A stretch of 6,112 nucleotides of DNA, from positions 1-6,112 of the forward strand of contig JACMLV010000744.1 in the NCBI GenBank assembly GCA_014379395.1, read 5' to 3'. The DNA comes from Burkholderiaceae bacterium. GTDB taxonomy: Bacteria > Pseudomonadota > Gammaproteobacteria > Burkholderiales > Burkholderiaceae_D. The translations under genes were made by a program, and so were the position numbers. How positions within the stretch are numbered: position 1 is the first letter of the stretch; the number at the start of each line of letters is the position of its first letter. The notes below the pieces were generated by a model that worked only from the letters and a program-made list of their open reading frames with translations, was not told where the DNA came from and ran no database searches. Of this stretch, positions 1-6,112 are shown in pieces.

Positions 1-239
1 AGCGCCAGGCTGACCGGAATGCCGGCGCCGGCGGCGACGTCGGCGCCGCCCTCGGCCACGGTGAAGGTGGCGGTGTAGCTGGTGGCGCTGAGCTTGGTCA
101 GGCCGGCCAGGGTGAAGCCGCCGATGGCGCCGCTGGCCAGCGTCAAGGCGTCGGCGTCCGACGCCACCGTGATGGTGGCGGTGACAACGTCGTTCACCCT
201 GATAAGCGAGTCGGGAATGGTCACGGCGGTGATGACCGG
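1..239 (-). repeat. Ig-like tandem repeat, unit 2 (partial, cut by window edge)
   Basis: This encodes adhesin residues 522-600, starting 'PVITAVTIPD' and carrying the same 'SYTATFTVAEGG' core as unit 1. It stops at the window edge about 79 residues in, without the 'DPAGN' segment. The array probably continues to the left. Confidence 0.83.
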
Positions 240-1802
240 ACGGTTGGCGTCGATATGATCGGCGGCCTGCGCGATGGGGGTGCTGTAGGTGGTGGAGACA
301 TTGCCGGCCGGGTCGGTCAGCACCAGGCTGACGGGGATGTCCGAGCTGGCCGCCACATCGCTGCCGCCCTCGGCCACGGTGAAGGTGGCGGTGTAGCTGG
401 TGTTGCTGACCTTGGTCAGGCCGCCCAGCGCGAAGCCGCCGATGGTGCCGCTGGCCAGCGTCTGCACGTCGGCGTCGGCAGCCACCGCGATCGTGGCGGT
501 CACCACGGCGCCCACATTCATGGCGGCGTTGGGAATCGACACGCCGGTGATCACCGGCGCCGTAGCGTCGCGAAGATTAGCGATCTGGAGATCGTCGATA
601 TATATGGCAGAAGTGCGATCACCACCATTTACGTACTGCTTATAAAAAACCAGCTTGGTAATTCCAGTTAAACCAAGGTTCACGAACATACCAGTTGCCC
701 GGTCGCCCATATTTTGCGTAGTGAAAACACCCTGAGATGTCTCTCCGTTAAAGCCTTCGAATACAAAATAAGCGTAATTGGACGTGTTTCCTGCAAGCAT
801 CACGCTGTAATTTTGATAGTAAAACCCGGAAATGTCGAACGTTTCATTGTTGGAGAAACGTAATGTGTGCTTATCAGGAGGGTCGACATGCATTAAGGTG
901 TCGACAAAGTCATAAGGTACGGAAGTCATTCCACCGAAAAGAAGTTGCGTTGTCCCCTTGATGTCAAACATGTTGTGCTGGACCACGACGTCATGGTGAA
1001 GGGATGTCGTCGTGGCCACCAAAGTGTAACTTCCCACCGCGACGAGGCCGCTAGTGTCGCCACCGGGAACATTTTCGAAATCGATCGTGCCGGTATAGGC
1101 GAGCTGGTGGTCATAGGCGTCGAGAACTGCGCGGTTTGCAAACAAACCGGTTTCGATGGCACCCGCGCTTTTTTCCAGATCCCAATCGCCCCCCACCGCA
1201 ACGCCGCCGGTGAGATCGGTGGACGCGGCGACGTCCGCCCCCGTCGCGCCGGCCAGGTCGGCGATGAACGCCTGGCCGGCCTCGCCCGCCGCCACCGAAC
1301 AACCGTAGAGCAGCAAATCCCCGTCCGCCGCGAGGGCTCGCCCCAGCGTCGACAAGGCGGTTTTCACACCGGCGTCGGACAGGCTCGATGCGCTGATCGT
1401 GTCGTCCCCCAAACGGATCGAACCTTGCGCACCGTGCGACAACACGTGGATGGCGTCGTAGCCGCTGTGGGTTGCCGCCCATCGCGCCATCTGGGCCAGG
1501 CCGCTTTCGCCCGCATCGATCAGGACCACCTCGACCCCGGCGCGAACCCCGTCCAGCAGCGCCCGGTGATCCGCCACCCCGGCGTCAATAAAGGCGACCT
1601 CCAGCCGGCCATTGTTGAGCGCCGCAGCGGCGCTCCTGATTTGATGCGCGCGCATCTGATCGGCGCCAATCGGTTCTGCTTGAGAATCAGCGCGGCCGGG
1701 ATTGGTTGGCGCAAAGGCGCTGGTTTGAGCGGAAGGGATTTCTTCGCTTCCAGTCCAAACGGCAGTCGCTTGGTTCATTTTCTGGGGATTACTCTTGAGC
1801 AT
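1..1802 (-). CDS. DUF4347 / Ig-like repeat surface adhesin, N-terminal 600 residues (3' end beyond window)
   Basis: The frame is open from the ATG at 1802-1800 to the left edge, with no stop, so the protein is larger than the 600 codons seen. Residues ~66-218 match the DUF4347 family: an 'EVAFID' strand, 'IHVLSHG' (H123), 'LLLYGCSVA' (C168), then 'GADVAASTDLTGG' and 'GGDWDLE'. Residues ~236-411 form a beta-rich module ending 'IYIDDLQIANL', resembling a lectin-like or carbohydrate-binding beta-sandwich, though I cannot name its family. From residue 416, 106-residue Ig-like repeats begin, with a 'TDPAGN' motif at 496-501. The family is typically found in giant extracellular proteins of Gram-negative bacteria, often type I secretion substrates. 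No N-terminal signal peptide or membrane segment is visible, which fits that route; any secretion signal would lie at the unseen C-terminus. The start was chosen for its upstream AAGGGA; Met9 (1778) is an alternative with a weaker site. Adhesion is inferred from architecture; the ligand is unknown. Confidence 0.85.
   Translation of the reverse strand, partial: MLKSNPQKMNQATAVWTGSEEIPSAQTSAFAPTNPGRADSQAEPIGADQMRAHQIRSAAAALNNGRLEVAFIDAGVADHRALLDGVRAGVEVVLIDAGESGLAQMARWAATHSGYDAIHVLSHGAQGSIRLGDDTISASSLSDAGVKTALSTLGRALAADGDLLLYGCSVAAGEAGQAFIADLAGATGADVAASTDLTGGVAVGGDWDLEKSAGAIETGLFANRAVLDAYDHQLAYTGTIDFENVPGGDTSGLVAVGSYTLVATTTSLHHDVVVQHNMFDIKGTTQLLFGGMTSVPYDFVDTLMHVDPPDKHTLRFSNNETFDISGFYYQNYSVMLAGNTSNYAYFVFEGFNGETSQGVFTTQNMGDRATGMFVNLGLTGITKLVFYKQYVNGGDRTSAIYIDDLQIANLRDATAPVITGVSIPNAAMNVGAVVTATIAVAADADVQTLASGTIGGFALGGLTKVSNTSYTATFTVAEGGSDVAASSDIPVSLVLTDPAGNVSTTYSTPIAQAADHIDANRPVITAVTIPDSLIRVNDVVTATITVASDADALTLASGAIGGFTLAGLTKLSATSYTATFTVAEGGADVAAGAGIPVSLA
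240..557 (-). repeat. Ig-like tandem repeat, unit 1 (318 bp, 106 residues)
   Basis: This encodes adhesin residues 416-521, starting 'PVITGVSIPN' and including 'SYTATFTVAEGG' and 'LTDPAGNVS'. The next unit follows at exactly 318 bp. By eye about 56 of the 79 comparable residues are identical between units. A 40-bp block is identical at 363-402 and 45-84. The pattern is typical of bacterial Ig-like stalk repeats. Confidence 0.85.
570..1097 (-). other. Lower-GC beta-rich module inside the adhesin gene (residues ~236-411)
   Basis: This segment encodes the stretch between DUF4347 and the first Ig-like repeat. It begins about 'YTGTIDFENV' and ends about 'AIYIDDLQIANL'. It is rich in aromatic and beta-forming residues, and the closing 'IDDLQI' strand resembles the end of lectin-like jelly-roll domains in extracellular proteins. 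A hand count over 601-960 gives 156 G/C of 360 (43%), whereas flanking coding sequence is visibly far higher. The frame stays intact across both junctions, so it is a real part of the protein and not a broken insertion. The exact family is not recognised. Confidence 0.55.
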
Positions 1803-2030
1803 GGGATGGTTCCCTTCTTGCGGAGAGGATTCGGGAAATGGTGAATATTGCCCAGAATAAATTATGACCGTTAGCTGAGCATTTGCTGGCCGATGGCGCG
1901 AATGGGACGGAACACCCGACCGTTGAGCCGGTCGTCAACGCGCCGGGGCGCGGTGCGATGGCGCAGTGCGTTCGAAGCGGGGAGATTTGGCCGCGCGACC
2001 GGCGCCGGGAAGGCGGCCGGGGCGGCTTTT
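1803..2030 (-). promoter_or_regulatory. Intergenic region between regulator and adhesin; likely holds the adhesin promoter
   Basis: These 228 bp separate the regulator stop (TAA at 2033-2031) from the adhesin ATG. The part next to the adhesin, about 1837-1890, is AT-richer than its surroundings. On the minus strand it contains CATAAT (1866-1861) and a nearby AATATT, either of which could act as a -10 element. No convincing -35 box sits 16-18 bp upstream, so a sigma-70 promoter is only tentative, and an activator-dependent promoter is possible. Nearer the regulator stop there is an imperfect stem-loop (arms 1989-1994 and 2013-2018, GGCCGC/GCGGCC) with the palindrome CCGGCGCCGG (1999-2008) in its loop. 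A second hairpin has arms at 1921-1926 and 1935-1940 (cgttga/tcaacg). Neither is followed by a U-tract on the minus strand. I see no gene here. Confidence 0.35.
1811..1816 (-). promoter_or_regulatory. Ribosome binding site of the adhesin gene
   Basis: On the minus strand AAGGGA lies 8 nt upstream of the ATG at 1802-1800. This is a partial Shine-Dalgarno match at good spacing. It favours this start over the in-frame ATG at 1778, which has only AAGAG some 13 nt upstream. Confidence 0.55.
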
Positions 2031-5000
2031 TTACGCTGGAATGATGCGATCGGCGCCGGCCGCGCCGGCGAGCAGGTCGCGCGCCTCGATGAGATCGGGC
2101 GTGTCGAAGCCTTCGGTGAACCACGCGTAGACGTCTTGCAACAAGTCGCTTTGACCGAAGTGCCTGGCCAGGCTCGTCGCGGCGCGCAGTTCGAGCGATT
2201 TGGCCCCCTGGCGGCGGCTGACCGCGAGGGCATCTCTGAAACAGGCTTCGGCCTCCCGTTCGTTGCCGGTGGCGAGCCCGAGCAGGCATTCCCCCTTGAG
2301 CCGGCATAGCTCCGCCTCGAAATGGCTGTCGCCGATGACCGCGCCGGCCTGGCGGGCCCGGTCCACCGCGCTTGAAGCGGCTTCGTATTGGCCAAGGCAG
2401 TAATGCGCGTCGGCCAAGGGCGCCTGGAAGACGACCGCCGATGCCTCGTGCACCAGACGCTGGGTGGCGATGCCCTGCTCGATTTGTGCGATGGCGCCGC
2501 TTTGGCCGCGCACGGCCGCCACCCATCCCTTGATCATGACCGCGCAGGCCAGCCACAGCGGATTGTTGTGCTGGTCCGCCAACGCAAGCGATTCCTCGGC
2601 CAGCGCCAAGGCCGCGCCGTCTTGCCGCATCGAGCAGCGCAACGAGGCGCCGAAGGCGAGCGCGAAGCCGAGGCTGTGCGGGTGGGCGATGCGCCGCGCC
2701 AAGCCGATGGAATCGTCGCTCGCTTGTCGCGCTTGATCCGGAAAGCCGAGGAACCAGAGCGCCCAGGAGAGAAAGGCGCCGCTGGTGACGCACGTGTTTT
2801 CGCCGAAGGTCTCGACCAGTTTTTCATGGTGCGCCGCACGGCACGCCGAGATGGCCAATTGGGTGTGGGCGCGCGATGTGTCGAATTGGCCGAGGAACAG
2901 CGTATTGTTGCCCAGCACATAATTCGCCTGAATCAGCAAAACCGGATCGGCGAGTTGTTCCGCCAGCCCCAGCAGGGTCTGCGCGAATGCCAGCGCGGAC
3001 GGGAAGTTGCCCATCTTGCCGACCCAGACGCCCCAGATCGTCTGGAAGGCTTCGGCGCTGGCGTCTTGCCCGCACAACTGCATCGCGCGCGCGAACGCCT
3101 CGGATGCCTGCGCCGAGTCGTAACCGTGGGCGGCGTGCAGCGCCACGCCAAGGCCGACCTGCAAGGCGAATTCGAGCTCGCCCCGGCGCGCGTCCGTCGC
3201 CATCGGCGGCAGCGCGATCAGGCGCAGGGCGTCGTTGAAATGTTCGATCGCCTCGGCGTTGGCGCCATGCTGGCTGGCGCGCTTTCCCGCCTTGAGCCAG
3301 TATTCGATCGCCCGCCCCGCCTCGCCGCACGCGGCCAGGTGGCGCGCCACGATTTCCGGCTGGGCATTGGCATGGTCCGTTTGCAGCAGCAATGCTTCCG
3401 CGATGCGCCGATGGGCCGCCTGGCGATCCGGCCTGGTCTGGGACTGGTAGGCCGCCTCCTGGATCAGCGCGTGCGTGAATTGAAAGACCCGCTTGGCGCC
3501 GGATTTGATCAGGCCGGCGGCCCGCAATTGCCCCAGCCGCTCTTCCAGCGCGGGGGGGACGGGGGAAATCTGGCGCAACAAATCCAGATCGAATTCCCGT
3601 CCGATGGTCGCGGCAAGCTGCGCGGTGCGCTTGGCCGCCCCGACGCCGTCCAGTTTGACGGCGAGCAGGTCGTGCAGGGTCGCCGGGATGTTTTCCAGTC
3701 CGTCCTGCGCCATTTTTGTCATTTCCTCGACATACAGCGGAATGCCGTCGGTGCGCGTCACGATGCGCTCCAAGGTTTTCTGCGGAATATTTCCCCCGCA
3801 AAAAGCCACCATGGCCGCCACCTCGTCGCGCGCCAGCGGCGGCAGGTCGATCGCCGTCCCATCGCCCGCCCTCCAGGGCGGATTGAACTCGGGCCTGGCC
3901 GTCAGCAGGACCAGGACGGGCCCTTCCCGTCGGGTCTGGGCGAACAGGGTCAGCAATTCCAGGGTGGAAGGATCGATCCAGTGCAGATCCTCGACGATAT
4001 AGAGCACGGGCTGCTTGGCGGCCAGCATGGACAGCAAGTCGAGCAGGACGCCGAGTTTTTCCTTTTGAATTTGGGGCGCGGGGCCGCCCGCCAGCGCGGC
4101 GGGCAGGGACAGCAGTTGCGCCAGCAGCGCCGCGGCGCGTTCATCGGCTTGGGGATAGTGCTCGGCCAGATGGCGCACCAGCTTGTCGAATTTGGCTTGC
4201 GGCGCCTCGCCCGCTTCGAAGCGGCAAAGCGATTCGATCATGGCGATGAGCGGCTGGAACGGCGACTGGCGAAATTGCGGAAAACAGCGCAGTTCGCGCA
4301 GGGTGTGGCGCTCGTCGCCGAGGCGCTCTTTCAGCGTGTGCAGCAACCTCGACTTGCCGATTCCGGCCTCGCCCCTGATCAGCGCGATCCGGCTGTCGCC
4401 TTGTCTGGCTCCTTGCCACAAATTCATGAGGAGCGCGATTTCGCCGGCCCTGCCGACGAACGGGGTCAGCGAATCGGCCGCATCGAGCCGGTGCAGCGCG
4501 CCGCTCTCGGCGATCACCCGATGCACCCGAACCGCTTGCGCCTGGCCCTCGATCCGGCGCGATCCCACCGACTCGATGTGAAAATAGCCCGCCACCAGCT
4601 GCCGCGTCGCTTCGCTGATCAGCAAGGGATGCGCCGCTTCGCTCAGGCGGATGGCGAGCGCGGAGGTCAGTCCCACCGCGTCGGGAAGGTCGGCGCCGGT
4701 GATGATGATTCCCGTGTGCAGCCCGGTTCTGATTTGGAGGTCGCCGTCATTCAATTGAAGCAGGGCGAGCGCGGCGCGCACCGCTTGGCGCGCCGCGTCC
4801 TCATGGGCGACGGGATAGCCGAAATAGCCGAGCGCGGCCGCGCCGTGGCTTTGGGCGACATGGCCGTTGAATTGGCGAATGATTTCATTTACCCTCTTTT
4901 GGATGGTTTGCCACCGTTCCGGCATTTCCTCCGGATCGATCGGGCCGGAAACGGAAAAGCCGCAGTAGAGCGCGGTCACCTGGCGTCGCTCGGCGCCGCT

Positions 5001-5780
5001 CTCGCGTGGCTTGGCGCCGGATTCGGCCGGCTGCAGGCGGCCCGCCTTGATCCGGTTGAAAAGTTCAATCGCGCGCGCCTCGGGCGAGCCGTCCAATTCG
5101 TTTTGCAACATGCGCCGGTAGGATTCGAACTGGGCCAGCGCCGCGCCGGTTTGCCCGTTCACGGCCAGCATGCGCATCAGCTCGCACTGCCCATCCTCGT
5201 CCCACGGTTCGAGTTCGACGCGGCGGCGCGCGAAGTGGAGGGCCTGCTCCAGTTGGCCTTTTCGCTCGTGGCCCTCGCGCAAACGCTCAAGCAGGCCGAG
5301 CGCGTGCTGGCGGTAGGCTTCCCGCTTGATCATCAGCCAGTCGGCGAAATTCGGGCAATGGTCAAGCGTCTTGCCGTCAAGGAAAGTCCCCCGATAGAAA
5401 TCCAGTTGCGATTCCATTTGGTCGAGGCCCATCCCCGGCGTGATCGGGCCAAGGAATTGCGTCGTGTCCAGATCGATCTTTTCCCGACTCAAATGCAGGC
5501 TGTCGTGGACGGCGAGAAAGAAACCCTCGCCCAAGGCCTGGCGCAATTGGAAAACGGATTGGCGCAGATTATTGCGCGCCGCGTCATGTGGAATGCCCGG
5601 CCAAAACAGTTCGGCCAACGCCTCCCTGGAGTGGGCGCGATTTTCAATGGCGAGATAGGCCAGCAGCGCCAGCGCCTTGATGTGGAGTTTGTCGCCAACG
5701 GGCGCGCCGGCGCGCGTGATGCCGACTGTTCCAAGCAGGTTTAAATTCAAACAGGAAATTTTATTCTCCAAAGTAGTCAA
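2031..5780 (-). CDS. BTAD / degenerate cyclase / AAA ATPase / TPR transcriptional regulator (SARP-AfsR-like)
   Basis: This 1249-residue frame is a predicted cytoplasmic transcription factor. Residues ~11-110 form an OmpR-type winged helix ('KALALLAYLA', 'NNLRQSVFQLRQALG'). Residues ~112-250 are the BTAD helical domain. Residues ~263-425 match a class III adenylate/guanylate cyclase domain ('ERRQVTALY', 'YFGYPVAHEDAA', 'GLHTG'). The usual metal-binding Asp positions are G274 and A314, and the usual transition-state Asn is A374; R378 is kept, so cyclase activity is unlikely. Residues ~438-690 form an ATPase module: 'PFVGR', Walker A GEAGIGKS (470-477, K476), Walker B 'YIVEDLHW' (D598) and 'TDGIPLYVEEMTK'. 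Residues ~806-1215 look like TPR repeats. Family members use ATP binding and TPR-mediated sensing to control DNA binding; the signal and targets here are unknown. There is no ATG start: the extent given uses TTG at 5780, and the first in-frame ATG (Met117) would remove the DNA-binding domain. Confidence 0.9.
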   Translation of the reverse strand: MTTLENKISCLNLNLLGTVGITRAGAPVGDKLHIKALALLAYLAIENRAHSREALAELFWPGIPHDAARNNLRQSVFQLRQALGEGFFLAVHDSLHLSREKIDLDTTQFLGPITPGMGLDQMESQLDFYRGTFLDGKTLDHCPNFADWLMIKREAYRQHALGLLERLREGHERKGQLEQALHFARRRVELEPWDEDGQCELMRMLAVNGQTGAALAQFESYRRMLQNELDGSPEARAIELFNRIKAGRLQPAESGAKPRESGAERRQVTALYCGFSVSGPIDPEEMPERWQTIQKRVNEIIRQFNGHVAQSHGAAALGYFGYPVAHEDAARQAVRAALALLQLNDGDLQIRTGLHTGIIITGADLPDAVGLTSALAIRLSEAAHPLLISEATRQLVAGYFHIESVGSRRIEGQAQAVRVHRVIAESGALHRLDAADSLTPFVGRAGEIALLMNLWQGARQGDSRIALIRGEAGIGKSRLLHTLKERLGDERHTLRELRCFPQFRQSPFQPLIAMIESLCRFEAGEAPQAKFDKLVRHLAEHYPQADERAAALLAQLLSLPAALAGGPAPQIQKEKLGVLLDLLSMLAAKQPVLYIVEDLHWIDPSTLELLTLFAQTRREGPVLVLLTARPEFNPPWRAGDGTAIDLPPLARDEVAAMVAFCGGNIPQKTLERIVTRTDGIPLYVEEMTKMAQDGLENIPATLHDLLAVKLDGVGAAKRTAQLAATIGREFDLDLLRQISPVPPALEERLGQLRAAGLIKSGAKRVFQFTHALIQEAAYQSQTRPDRQAAHRRIAEALLLQTDHANAQPEIVARHLAACGEAGRAIEYWLKAGKRASQHGANAEAIEHFNDALRLIALPPMATDARRGELEFALQVGLGVALHAAHGYDSAQASEAFARAMQLCGQDASAEAFQTIWGVWVGKMGNFPSALAFAQTLLGLAEQLADPVLLIQANYVLGNNTLFLGQFDTSRAHTQLAISACRAAHHEKLVETFGENTCVTSGAFLSWALWFLGFPDQARQASDDSIGLARRIAHPHSLGFALAFGASLRCSMRQDGAALALAEESLALADQHNNPLWLACAVMIKGWVAAVRGQSGAIAQIEQGIATQRLVHEASAVVFQAPLADAHYCLGQYEAASSAVDRARQAGAVIGDSHFEAELCRLKGECLLGLATGNEREAEACFRDALAVSRRQGAKSLELRAATSLARHFGQSDLLQDVYAWFTEGFDTPDLIEARDLLAGAAGADRIIPA
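5757..5769 (-). promoter_or_regulatory. Candidate ribosome binding site with possible ATT start of the regulator
   Basis: On the minus strand GGAG (5769-5766) is followed by a 6-nt AATAAA spacer and an in-frame ATT (5759-5757). From that codon the protein would begin 'ISCLNLNLLG', matching the short N-terminus usual before the first strand of BTAD winged helices. ATT starts are rare. The competing starts are TTG at 5780 or 5771, with no clear Shine-Dalgarno, and TTG at 5750, 15 nt from the GGAG. The true start is unresolved. Confidence 0.3.
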
Positions 5781-5823
5781 AGTGCGCGCGGCGGCGCCCC
5801 CAATGGCGCACCGCCCGCCCGCA
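5781..5823 (-). other. Short spacer between acylase and regulator genes
   Basis: Only 43 bp separate the acylase stop (5826-5824) from the TTG at 5780, which suggests possible co-transcription. The spacer is very GC-rich and can form a small hairpin on the minus strand (GCGCC, loop ATTGGG, GGCGC). No U-tract follows, so it does not look like an intrinsic terminator. I see no promoter in it. Confidence 0.4.
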
Positions 5824-6112
5824 TCACTCGCTCGTCAAGGTCAGCGTGTGGCGCGCCGCGCCGGGCAGCAACGGCGTCGGACGCGCCTTGACCCAGTCGT
5901 CGTGGCCGGCCAGAAAAAACGGCGACCACGGATGCCCGCTCTGCCCGCCCGGCATGTTGAACACGCCCTGCTCCTCCTTGCCGGGCGACACCGTCAGGCG
6001 CTCCGACTGCCCCGATTTGGGCGCGTTCACGCGCGGCATGTGGTTGTCGCCGGCCAGCATGTCGGGCGGCGCGGCCAGCCAGCGCTTGAGCCACGGCGCG
6101 GCCATGCCGATC
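5824..6112 (-). CDS. Penicillin acylase family protein, C-terminal fragment (5' end beyond window)
   Basis: About 95 C-terminal codons of an S45 / penicillin-amidase-type Ntn hydrolase run in from the right edge and stop at TGA (5826-5824). The signature is 'GDNHMPRVNAP', then 'SERLTVSPG', then 'MPGGQSGHPWSPFF', an Asp-Asp-Trp, and the closing 'HTLTL' strand. This order is the usual end of the beta-chain in the family. Members hydrolyse amide bonds of beta-lactam side chains or acyl-homoserine lactones, and are usually exported to the periplasm and self-cleaved into two chains. The catalytic N-terminal Ser of the beta-chain and any signal peptide lie outside the window, so activity, substrate and integrity cannot be judged. 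The internal ATG at 6105 is not taken as the start, because the frame is open to the edge and the fragment alone is far too short for the family. Confidence 0.85.
   Translation of the reverse strand, partial: IGMAAPWLKRWLAAPPDMLAGDNHMPRVNAPKSGQSERLTVSPGKEEQGVFNMPGGQSGHPWSPFFLAGHDDWVKARPTPLLPGAARHTLTLTSE

Noticed and set aside
543..558. Perfect 16-bp palindrome gccggtgatcaccggc inside the adhesin gene
   Set aside because: It encodes the conserved 'PVITG' start of the first Ig-like repeat. The equivalent site in unit 2 is not palindromic, so a site function is unlikely.
945..1844. 299-codon plus-strand open frame
   Set aside because: It lies antisense to the DUF4347 gene, has Arg-rich low-complexity composition and no domain, and the opposite strand carries a clear conserved family.
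2016..2032. Possible plus-strand terminator: short GCCG/CGGC stem followed by six T
   Set aside because: The stem is only 4 bp with a 3-nt loop and there is no plus-strand gene to terminate. The T-run partly belongs to the regulator's stop codon.
1871..2395. 174-codon minus-strand frame spanning the intergenic gap
   Set aside because: Most of it overlaps the regulator in another frame. The composition (Arg, Pro, Ser, Ala) is that of a shadow and no family is recognised.
1789..2793. 334-codon minus-strand open frame overlapping the regulator 3' end and the intergenic gap
   Set aside because: It is a different frame of the regulator with an Arg/Gly/Pro-rich shadow translation; the TPR-coding frame explains this DNA.
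2388..5744. Very long open frame (1118 codons) on the plus strand
   Set aside because: It is exactly antisense to the regulator. The translation is rich in Arg, Gln and Gly with no recognisable domain, while the minus-strand frame shows many conserved motifs. In GC-rich DNA such shadows are expected.
5775..5780. TTGACT resembling a -35 box at the regulator start
   Set aside because: No -10-like hexamer is found 16-18 bp downstream, and the position is inside or at the edge of the coding frame.
5777..6094. 105-codon minus-strand frame across the acylase end
   Set aside because: It is out of frame with the penicillin-acylase motifs ('GGQSGHP', 'HTLTL'), which identify the real frame ending at 5824.

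Overview
The window looks like chromosomal DNA from a GC-rich Gram-negative bacterium. Codon use is strongly G/C-biased. The gene types (a large DUF4347/Ig-repeat surface protein, a BTAD-cyclase-AAA-TPR regulator, a penicillin-acylase-family hydrolase) fit a betaproteobacterium, perhaps an Oxalobacteraceae or Chromobacteriaceae member. That placement is an inference from gene content, not a direct reading.

All three genes lie on the minus strand, so transcription runs from high to low coordinates. (1) 6112-5824 holds the last ~95 codons of a penicillin-acylase-family (Ntn-hydrolase, S45) protein whose start lies outside the window. (2) After a 43-bp spacer comes a complete 1249-codon regulator (5780-2031). 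It has an N-terminal OmpR-type winged helix plus BTAD (SARP/AfsR-like), then a class III cyclase-like domain whose catalytic residues are replaced, a P-loop AAA/NTPase module, and a long TPR-like helical tail. It has no ATG start. (3) After a 228-bp intergenic gap comes the 5' part (600 codons) of a large secreted or surface protein (1802-1). This consists of a DUF4347 domain, a lower-GC beta-rich module, then 106-residue Ig-like tandem repeats that continue past the left edge. It is an uninterrupted frame with no stop in the window.

The genes suggest an envelope or extracellular locus: a probable periplasmic acylase, an ATP-dependent signal-integrating transcription factor, and a giant adhesin-like protein. 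Whether the regulator controls either neighbour cannot be told from sequence alone. No RNA genes, insertion sequences, CRISPR arrays or convincing intrinsic terminators were seen. The most unusual points are the triply degenerate cyclase domain, the non-ATG start of the regulator, and the sharp GC drop (about 43% over 601-960) inside the adhesin gene.
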